Source: Chloroflexota bacterium | Lineage (GTDB): Bacteria > Chloroflexota > JAJPGV01 | Length of the DNA: 64,000 bases | Assembly (NCBI GenBank): GCA_021325635.1 | Contig: JAJPGV010000049.1 | Span: 1-64,000 of the forward strand | Direction: 5' to 3' | Part shown: in pieces, positions 56,657 through 64,000 of the stretch | Numbering within the stretch: position 1 is the stretch's first letter | Layout of the letters: each line of letters opens with the position of its first letter | The notes under the pieces: generated by a model | What the model saw: the letters and a program-made list of their open reading frames with translations, nothing else | Told to the model about the DNA's origin: nothing | Databases searched by the model: none | Translations under genes and position numbers: made by a program

Positions 56657-59600
56657 ATGTCTACTGCAGCAATCGACCACACCGACCGCCAGGGAATGCC
56701 TCTCGCCGGTCTCATGGGCATTCTCGCCGCCAGCGCGGGAGCGCTCTACGCGTCGGGAGAATTTCCGCACCTTCCCTCGAAGCTGCCCTCCCTGCTGGAA
56801 CTCAAAGTGACGCTGCAAAGCAGCGATGCTCCGCTCGCGGCGTTTGGCTACGTGTTCTCAACCCTGGCCTGGCTGGTCTGGGCCTGGATAGCCGGTACCC
56901 TGCTGCTTCAGGTCGCTTTACTGGCGCTCGAGCGGCTGCCGCACGTCGGCGCCGAGGCCGCTGCCCTGCGCCATGTCGTAGGCCGCTTCACACTGCCGGT
57001 GGTACGCCGCTCGGCAGAGGCCGCATTCGGAGCGTTGCTCATGGCTTCGGTCGCGGTGCAGAGCGCTCCCGCGGCTATGGCCGCCTCCCCATGGGCTGTG
57101 GTGTCATTGGCCGCCGTCCACAGCAGCAACCAGGCTGTAATACATCCAGCTCCGAACCCGCAGCCTGCGCGCGAGATCGAGTACATCGTGCAGCATGGCG
57201 ACAACCTGTGGGCCATTTCCCAGCGCTTCTACGGGACCGGGACGGAATTCCAGCGCATCGTGGACGCGAACATCGGCCGCAAGATGCCGGACAGCGGCGT
57301 GTTCACCAACAAAGGTCAGATCTACGCCGGCTGGGTGCTGCGCATCCCGCTGCCGAGCGAAGCCATCCAGCAGGAGAGCGGCCACACCTATTACGTTGCC
57401 GAAGCCGGGGACACACTGTCGGGCATCGCCGCGCGGTTCCTGGGAGACGAAAACCGGTACCAGGAGATCTTCGATCTCAACGCCGTCAAGGCGCGGCTCG
57501 ACGACGGACGGACGCTCAGCGATCCTCGCCTAATCTGGCCAGGGCTGCGGCTGGAGCTGCCCCTCTCGCAGCCGGCTCAGCCCCCGGTTGAGAGCCCGCC
57601 GCCACCGGCTCCTCCCGCCGAGCAGGTAGCCGGGATCAGTACGACCGCGACCGAAACAGCCACTCTGGAAGCGTCCCCCACACCCGCCGAGACGGCGGTC
57701 GAGCAGCCGACCTCGATCGTGCTGGTGCCTTCCAGTGCAACGGCGTCCGTGAGCTGGCCACTGGCCGCGGGCGGGTTGGGCGGAGTGGGCGCCGTTACCC
57801 TCGGCGCGGTGGCGCTGGGGCGGCACTTCCGGCGCAGCCTCAGCGAAGCGCCCGTGTCAGACGAGGTGGAGGTCGCCATGACCGACGGCTTCGCCGAGGC
57901 GGACACAAGCCGCGCATTCAAGAGCCATGTGGCCGGCGCGGGCATCGAGCCGCTCCAGCTGCTGGTGGATCAAGCGCTGGCGCTCATCCAGTCACAGGGC
58001 GTGCCCGACGTTGCGCTGGTTGCCGCACGCCAGGGACGCAGCACCGTGGGGCTGACCTTCTCGTGCGCAGTCATGGACCAGCAGCGGATGCTGCAGCTCG
58101 GCTCCGAGTTCGGCAAACGTCTCGGCAGTTCGGCCCAGTCAATCGTCAATCAGGACCACGACGTTTCGTGGCATATCTCGGGATTCAAGCTGGCCATGCT
58201 GCCGGGAACCCCGCCCGACACGCTGCCCTCAAGACCAATGCTCGTCCCAGTCGGGGTCCTGCCCAGCCGCCAGGTGCTGCATCCCAGCTGGCTGGAAGTC
58301 GGTCATTTGCTGCTCGCCAGCCAGGCGGGCGGGGGTGCCGACACGCTGTTGACCGCCTTGTTGAGCTCACTCGCGGCGCGGCGGCGGCCGGAGCAGATGC
58401 AGCTCCGGATTGTGGCGGGGACGCCAGGAGTGCCGCCCGGGCTGACGCAGTTCCCGCACGTGAGCGGCCGCCCAATCAAGCCCGCGGACGAAGCCGCGCT
58501 TGCCGCGCTGTTCGAGGATCTTCACGTCGAGCTGGCGCGGCGCACGATGGCGGCGGCCGATGGAGCGCAGAGCACGGATGCCGAGACCGTGCTGGTCATC
58601 CAAGAGCTGGCCGACCTGCCTAACGCCAGTCAGTGGCTGGAGCAGATAGGCAGCCAGGGCCGCGCCTACGGCATGCGCATCATCGCCGCCACTGACCAGC
58701 CGCACCGGCTCGATATCGATGTCCTGCCTCACTTCAGCAGCCGGTTGGTCCTCCAGACCGTCGACGGCGAGCAGAGCGTGCAGCTGCTGGGCGAGCCCGA
58801 CGCGGCCGAGCTTCGACCAGGCGAGGCGTTGTTCCGGCTCGATGGCCGGGCGCCCGTTCGGATGCGCGGCTTCCGCCTCGCACCGGAGTATCTTGACGAG
58901 CTCGCCGGGCTCATGCGCGAGGCGTACTCGGCGGCGGCAGCGGCGGACTTGCCGCCGGACGCAGACGACAGCGATCCGATCGCCGTCTTGGAACTCGACC
59001 CCATGGATGGCCAGAGCGAGCCAGAAAAGGAATCGGTGCCGCCGGCGGAGGCCGAACTCGAAGGCGAGGCGCAGCCGGTTGGCGAGCTCTCATTAGATGA
59101 CGAGCCCGAGCCCGAGGCGGCGACTGCACCCTCCCCATTGAAGCCGCTGATTGAGTTCTTCCCGGAACCTGCTCCTCAGCCGCTCATCCGCATCGAGGGC
59201 TTCGGAACGCTGCGCGTCACGAGCCGGGGGCGATTGCTGGTGCCCCAGAGCTCGACCGGCGCGCAGTACAAATCCTGGGAGCTTCTGGCCTTCCTCGGCT
59301 CGCGACCGAACGGATCGGCTACCAAAGAACGAATCCTGGATGGTCTATGGCCGGAACAGCTTCCCGACAAGGCGGAAGCGGCGCTTCGCCAGCTCAAGCA
59401 CCGGATGCGGACGACGCTCGAGGAGCAGGTGCCGGAGCTGCATGGCGACGTGCTCCGTTCCGAACGTGATGGCACCTGCGCGCTGAACGCCGAGGTCGTC
59501 ACGTCTGATGTCCAGCGGTTCACGGAGCTGTGCCGCTCGATCCCACGGCTGAACCCCGCTGAGGTTAGCCGAGCCTATGACGAGCTGTCCCAGCTCTATC

Positions 59601-60034
59601 AGGGCGACCTGCTGACCGAGCCGTGCTACGAGTGGGTCCACCAGCGAGAGGGCATGGGCGTCTGCCTCCAGGAGCGCTACCGGGACGAGTTCGAGCGCAC
59701 GACCAAGTACGTGGCGCGATTCCACCTCGACAGCGGTCGCCCTGATCTGGCAGTACCACTCTACAAACGGCTGCTGCTGCTGGAGCCGACGCTGGAGGAC
59801 ATCGCCCGCGAGCTGTACCGCTGCTATGCACGGCTGGGCGATAGGACGGCGCTGCTTCGAGAACACCGCCACCTCGAGCAGGCGCTCCAGCAGATGGCGA
59901 CCGACTCTGACGAGCCGGCCAGCCCCGAGCTGTACGAGCCGGAGCCCCAGACCCTTGCCGCTTATGAGGAGGCGCTGCGCATGATCGAGAGTGGAGCGGC
60001 GGAGGTCGGACCGTCCGCGCTCAAGGCGGGTTAA
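56657..60034 (+). CDS. LysM-LysM / degenerate FtsK-like / winged-helix-BTAD multidomain protein
   Basis: Two LysM-like units, LLLASQAGGGADTLLTALL...VLVIQELADL...MRIIAATDQP, C-terminal DNA-binding plus BTAD-like TPR. Confidence 0.8.
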   Translation: MSTAAIDHTDRQGMPLAGLMGILAASAGALYASGEFPHLPSKLPSLLELKVTLQSSDAPLAAFGYVFSTLAWLVWAWIAGTLLLQVALLALERLPHVGAEAAALRHVVGRFTLPVVRRSAEAAFGALLMASVAVQSAPAAMAASPWAVVSLAAVHSSNQAVIHPAPNPQPAREIEYIVQHGDNLWAISQRFYGTGTEFQRIVDANIGRKMPDSGVFTNKGQIYAGWVLRIPLPSEAIQQESGHTYYVAEAGDTLSGIAARFLGDENRYQEIFDLNAVKARLDDGRTLSDPRLIWPGLRLELPLSQPAQPPVESPPPPAPPAEQVAGISTTATETATLEASPTPAETAVEQPTSIVLVPSSATASVSWPLAAGGLGGVGAVTLGAVALGRHFRRSLSEAPVSDEVEVAMTDGFAEADTSRAFKSHVAGAGIEPLQLLVDQALALIQSQGVPDVALVAARQGRSTVGLTFSCAVMDQQRMLQLGSEFGKRLGSSAQSIVNQDHDVSWHISGFKLAMLPGTPPDTLPSRPMLVPVGVLPSRQVLHPSWLEVGHLLLASQAGGGADTLLTALLSSLAARRRPEQMQLRIVAGTPGVPPGLTQFPHVSGRPIKPADEAALAALFEDLHVELARRTMAAADGAQSTDAETVLVIQELADLPNASQWLEQIGSQGRAYGMRIIAATDQPHRLDIDVLPHFSSRLVLQTVDGEQSVQLLGEPDAAELRPGEALFRLDGRAPVRMRGFRLAPEYLDELAGLMREAYSAAAAADLPPDADDSDPIAVLELDPMDGQSEPEKESVPPAEAELEGEAQPVGELSLDDEPEPEAATAPSPLKPLIEFFPEPAPQPLIRIEGFGTLRVTSRGRLLVPQSSTGAQYKSWELLAFLGSRPNGSATKERILDGLWPEQLPDKAEAALRQLKHRMRTTLEEQVPELHGDVLRSERDGTCALNAEVVTSDVQRFTELCRSIPRLNPAEVSRAYDELSQLYQGDLLTEPCYEWVHQREGMGVCLQERYRDEFERTTKYVARFHLDSGRPDLAVPLYKRLLLLEPTLEDIARELYRCYARLGDRTALLREHRHLEQALQQMATDSDEPASPELYEPEPQTLAAYEEALRMIESGAAEVGPSALKAG

Positions 60035-60037
60035 GGC

Positions 60038-60466
60038 TTGGCTCTCTCCAGCGTCAGCGCTACGGCGATCTTCTCCATGCTCCTGATCGCACTGGTGTGT
60101 GACGTCAGGTCACGCACGATACCCGGTCTGCTCACGTTTGGTGGCCTCGCGGCTGGCTTGATTGCATCGCCGCTTGTCCACGGTGGCCTGCTCACTGGCA
60201 TTCTGGGCGCCGCGGCCGCCTTCGGGGCTGTGGCGCTATTCGTGTGGCGCGGGCTGCTCGGTGAAGGCGACGCACTTCTCCTCGCCGCAATCGGTGCTTG
60301 GAGCAACTGGCAGTTCGCCCTGACTGCCGTCTTCTGGACAAGCCTCGTCGGCGCGGCTCTGGCGCTTGGTTTTCTGTTGGTCAAACGTCGACGTGACGGG
60401 TCGCGCGAGTATCCCTACGTGCCAGCAATCGCCGTCGGCACGCTGCTCGCGGCAGTAGTCAGATGA
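60038..60466 (+). CDS. A24 prepilin peptidase (TadV/CpaA-like)
   Basis: CDVRSRTIPGLLT and GEGDALLLAAIGA aspartate motifs. Confidence 0.88.
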   Translation: MALSSVSATAIFSMLLIALVCDVRSRTIPGLLTFGGLAAGLIASPLVHGGLLTGILGAAAAFGAVALFVWRGLLGEGDALLLAAIGAWSNWQFALTAVFWTSLVGAALALGFLLVKRRRDGSREYPYVPAIAVGTLLAAVVR

Positions 60467-60469
60467 GCT

Positions 60470-60772
60470 TCAATGGCTCAAGGCGGGGTGCACAATGCGC
60501 TGCAGCAGAGCACCCAGCGCAATGAGCCCCAGGGTTGCTAACCAGATCAGCCGGTAGGACCGCTTGCGCGCCCGCACGCGGTAAGAGCCAAGCGGCAGCG
60601 AGCGCAGCGTGCGCGGATTGTGGTCCAGGTCTTGCACTATGAGCTCCCCCTGAAGCCCGACGGCGACAGGCAGTCCAAGCCTAGCAAAAACCGGTTGCAC
60701 GCTTGGGGAGTCCGGACGGCTGGGTACACGCCATCGGCCCGCCTGGCATCCCGCTTGCGACGCCGCCTGCAT
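60470..60772 (-). CDS. Small hypothetical membrane protein
   Basis: C-terminal TM LIWLATLGLIALGALL. Confidence 0.5.
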   Translation of the reverse strand: MQAASQAGCQAGRWRVPSRPDSPSVQPVFARLGLPVAVGLQGELIVQDLDHNPRTLRSLPLGSYRVRARKRSYRLIWLATLGLIALGALLQRIVHPALSH

Positions 60773-60971
60773 GGATCAACAGCACCGGCCGACGGGTAAG
60801 CGCGAACGCATCAACCCGACCGGCACGCCCGGCGGTTCTCACTTCGTTCGGCGCGACGCCCAGGGGCACTTCACCTCCAACCAGGTCGACGCGGGCCGCT
60901 CGGTCGCCGCTGACCGCAGGCGCCACGCGAAGCACGGCGCTCCGAAGGGCATGAAGGACGGCGGCGACTAG
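60772..60971 (+). CDS. Small basic hypothetical protein
   Basis: GSHFVRRDAQGHFTSNQVDAGRSVAADRRRHAKHGA pattern of a common small basic family. Confidence 0.6.
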
Positions 60972-60990
60972 CGATGCGAAACAGTCGCGC

Positions 60991-61409
60991 ATGCCCGTGA
61001 CGCTCCGCGGCGCGCTGGTCGTCCAGAGTGTGCACTACCTGACGCAGGGCCTCTGGCCGGTATTGCACCTGGCGAGTTTCTCAGCGTCACGGGACTCAAA
61101 CAGGACACCTGGCTCGTGAAGGCTTTCGGGCTTTTGACTGCGATGCTGGGGTTCGGGCTCTTGCGCGGCGTTCAGCGCGATGCGTGTGCTTGGCGCGAGG
61201 CCGCCATCGCAGGCGCCGCCACCCTGGCATGTGTGGACGTTTACTATGTTCGCAAACGTCGGACCTCACCCGCCTATCTGCTGGGTGGCGTCGCGGAGAG
61301 CGGCATTCTTGTCCTTCTAGGACTGGCCCGGCAGCATCTCGGAAGAGCCGTTGTTCGAACACCTAATTCCGGAGTGTGTTCTCTGATGTGTGCACCACGC
61401 CTCCCATGA
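60991..61409 (+). pseudogene. Small membrane protein with apparent frameshift near 61080
   Basis: MPVTLRGALVVQSVHYLTQGLWPVLHLASF | SVTGLKQDTWLVKAFGLLTAMLGFGLL read across two frames. Confidence 0.6.
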
Positions 61410-61938
61410 ACCAGGACACACACGGAGCGTCAAGCACCGACACCGGTGAATGCTTGGCAGCGCGGCACGATATCGTTTCAGGGCGTTCCCTCTGTTCAGC
61501 CGACCACACCGAGTGCGTGTCCCAGAAGCGGTGGGCCGCTGAAAGGACGCATCCATGTTGGGGACAAGCCTTCCCATTGGCGAAGACGCCAACTACACAC
61601 CCACCGAACTGCGGACAGCGGCTCACGAGTCGGCGCTGCTCGTGAATGGCTCACGTACCGTCATTGCCAGCGGCCGCGTGCTCCTCGCCTCGGCGCGCCG
61701 AAGATGCGATAAACACTCCGCCCGGTCGTTGTCGCTCCGGCACCCGAAGCGTCTCCGTCGGAGTGAGTGCACCACACCTCGCAGACAAGCGCCCGACACG
61801 TGTACGGCGCTCGCTACCGGTGAACGCACATCGCTCAACCCATTTCGCATCTCTTGCTCCGGAGCACGGCGAGGTTTCGATAGGCGAGCATCATCGCCGC
61901 TGTAGCCCAATCCGAGGGGGTGATGTAGCCTGAGCACG

Positions 61939-64000
61939 GTGCAGGCCCTCACATCACAGCCTGGCGCTGCCCCGATCACGCCAGCCGCCCAGTGTCATTT
62001 GCTGCTCGTAGATGACGATGACAGCGTCCGGATAACACTGGCTGAGGTGCTCCGTGGCGCCGGCTACCACGTCGAGGCGGTCGCCGACGTTACGGAGGCC
62101 ATGCGACTGCTCGACCGGCCCGAGACATCGTTCGACGTGATCGTCGCGGACCTCCGTCTGCAGGCGCTGGATGACGGGTTTGCGGTCATCCGGAGGGCCC
62201 GGAGTCGCGATCCCGATGTAGTCAGCATCGTCCTCACGGGTTACGTATCAACGCAGACGACCATCGACGCGCTCCATGAGGGAGTCACGAATTTCCTGGC
62301 CAAGCCCTGCAATATCGAGGAGCTGAAGCTGGCCATCGAGCGCGGGCTGGAACGGCGCCGGCTCGTACAAGAGGTTCGCCAATCGCGCCAGGAGGCCGCT
62401 GCCCACGCTGAAACGGAGCAGGCGCGCCGCGAGCTGCAGGCCATCTTCATGCAGTCGCCGGTCGGCAAGTTCGTGCTTCGCGGCCGGGATCACGTCTTCG
62501 AGCTGAGCAACCCCGCCAACGACCGCCTGACAGGGAATCGAGCCCTTCTCGGCCGTCCCGCGCGCGAGGCGTTTCCCGAACTCGCCAGCCAGGGCGTGTT
62601 GGAGTTGCTGGATGAGGTGTACCTGACCGGCAAGACCGTCCAGCGGACCGAGCTGCCGATCCGCTTCGACCGAGACGGCACTGGCCAGGTGGAGGACTAC
62701 TTCTTCAACGTCGTTTACCAGCCGCTCCTGAACGCAGGCGGCGAGATCACCGGTGTGCTGGGCCACGTACTGGACGTGACCGAGCAGGTCCGCGCCAGGC
62801 AGGCCATCGAGGCCGCACGGAGGCGCTTTGAGATCCTGGCGAAAGTCGGGCGGGCCCTGGCAGCCTCACTGGAGTACGAGCCGCTGCTCCAAGAGATCGC
62901 GCGATCGGTCGTTCCTGACTTCGCCGACTGGTGTGTCGTCGACGTCATCGAAGGAGCGGAACCGCAGGACAGGCACGTAGCCGTGGTCCACGTCGATCCC
63001 GCAAAGCAGCCAGCCGCGGAGGAAGTCCAGCGCCGCTTCGGCGCGCTGGATGACGCCGGCAACCCACTGCGCCATACCCTGGACACGGGCGAGTCGCGGT
63101 GGGTTGCCGAACTCACCGAATCCATGGTCCTGGCTGACACCCGCTCACCGGCGTACGCGGAACTCGTCGGGCGCCTGCAGCCCAGGTCGTTAATCACCGT
63201 CGCCCTGGAGACGGGGCAGCGCCGGCTCGGCCTGATGTCCTTTCTCCTTTCCGAATCGGAGCGCCGCTACACGCAGGATGATCTGGCTTTGGCCGAGTTA
63301 ATTGGCGGCCGTGCGGCGCTCGCGGTGCAGAACGCCCAGAACTTCAGGGCGATCCTGCGGGCTCGCGAGGACGCCCGGGAGCGCGAGCGGGAATTCGAGA
63401 CGCTGGCCGACCGCTCACCCAACCTCATTACGCGCGTCGACCGAGACCTCCGGCTGATGTACGTCAGCCGCGCAGCCGAGCTCATTTCCGGGCGTCCGCG
63501 GGATCACTACATCGGTCACACGGTCGATGAGCTGGCCATTCCCCAATCCGTGGCGGAGGCCTGGGCAGAAGCAGTGCGGAAAGCCTTCGACAGCGGTCAG
63601 CCGCAGGAGCTCGAGTTTGACTACCCGACGGTGTCGGGGACCCGCTTCTTCCGCTGTCAGGTCGTCCCCGAGGTCGATCCCAACGGCAGGCTGCAGTCGG
63701 TCATGTCGGTCATGAGCGACCTGACGGAGCACAAGCGGGTCGAAGACTGGAACCGCTACCTAGCCCGGGCCGGCACAGAACTGGCCGGGTCACTCAGTTC
63801 TGAATCAACGCTGCAGCGCATCGCGCAATTGGCCGTGCCCGTGCTGGCCGACTGGTGCTCCGTGGAGCTGGCTCTTCCAGAGGGCGGCTTCCGGACTGTG
63901 GCGCTGGCCCACGTGGATCCCGACAAGGTGCGGTGGGCGTGGGACCTGCAGACGCGCTACCCACCAGACCCGGAGGCTCCACGAGGCGTTCCGCAAGTGC
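61939..64000 (+). CDS. Response-regulator/PAS/GAF multidomain sensor protein, truncated at window end
   Basis: GTG start; HLLLVDDDDSVRITLAEVLRGAGYHVEAV...VIVADLRL...VLTGY...FLAKPCN REC, then PAS- and GAF-like repeats; frame open to end. Confidence 0.85.
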   Translation, partial: MQALTSQPGAAPITPAAQCHLLLVDDDDSVRITLAEVLRGAGYHVEAVADVTEAMRLLDRPETSFDVIVADLRLQALDDGFAVIRRARSRDPDVVSIVLTGYVSTQTTIDALHEGVTNFLAKPCNIEELKLAIERGLERRRLVQEVRQSRQEAAAHAETEQARRELQAIFMQSPVGKFVLRGRDHVFELSNPANDRLTGNRALLGRPAREAFPELASQGVLELLDEVYLTGKTVQRTELPIRFDRDGTGQVEDYFFNVVYQPLLNAGGEITGVLGHVLDVTEQVRARQAIEAARRRFEILAKVGRALAASLEYEPLLQEIARSVVPDFADWCVVDVIEGAEPQDRHVAVVHVDPAKQPAAEEVQRRFGALDDAGNPLRHTLDTGESRWVAELTESMVLADTRSPAYAELVGRLQPRSLITVALETGQRRLGLMSFLLSESERRYTQDDLALAELIGGRAALAVQNAQNFRAILRAREDAREREREFETLADRSPNLITRVDRDLRLMYVSRAAELISGRPRDHYIGHTVDELAIPQSVAEAWAEAVRKAFDSGQPQELEFDYPTVSGTRFFRCQVVPEVDPNGRLQSVMSVMSDLTEHKRVEDWNRYLARAGTELAGSLSSESTLQRIAQLAVPVLADWCSVELALPEGGFRTVALAHVDPDKVRWAWDLQTRYPPDPEAPRGVPQV

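Noticed and set aside
61555-61905. 116-aa ORF before the sensor gene
   Set aside because: Arg/Ser-rich, no motif or clear SD, overlaps degenerate repeats; not convincingly coding.

Overview
High-GC bacterial window; the Tad locus lacks a secretin gene, so a monoderm such as a Chloroflexota-like lineage is possible, but taxonomy is not proven. Main blocks: (1) ~1-7.2 kb, a compact defence cluster: 3' end of a DUF1998 (DrmB-like) protein, PD-(D/E)XK nuclease, Mig-type HhH-GPD glycosylase with a 4Fe-4S motif, C5-cytosine methyltransferase, Mrr-like endonuclease and UvrD-like helicase. (2) ~7.2-17.4 kb: SRAP, ATP-dependent DNA ligase, frameshifted NUDIX-YbaK fusion, small ORFs, trypsin-like protease, SIR2-domain protein, uncharacterised genes. 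(3) ~17.6-30.1 kb: a 12.5-kb minus-strand replicon-like module (Rad52-type annealing protein, CHC2 primase, UvrD-like helicase, stand-alone MutS domain I, MoxR/vWA module) containing an unusual Ser-bodied tRNA. (4) 30.5-34.4 kb: MBL hydrolase, Nramp-like transporter preceded by two related candidate leader peptides, VOC protein. (5) 34.4-45.5 kb: HTH regulator and a copper-handling island. (6) 46.3-47.5 kb: Nramp gene relic and an MNT-HEPN pair with a broken HEPN gene. (7) 48.0-60.5 kb: Tad pilus locus with a LysM/degenerate-FtsK/BTAD protein. (8) A REC-PAS-GAF sensor protein running off the end. Several genes carry apparent single-nucleotide frameshifts. All calls come from reading motifs in the sequence and ORF track; no database search was run.
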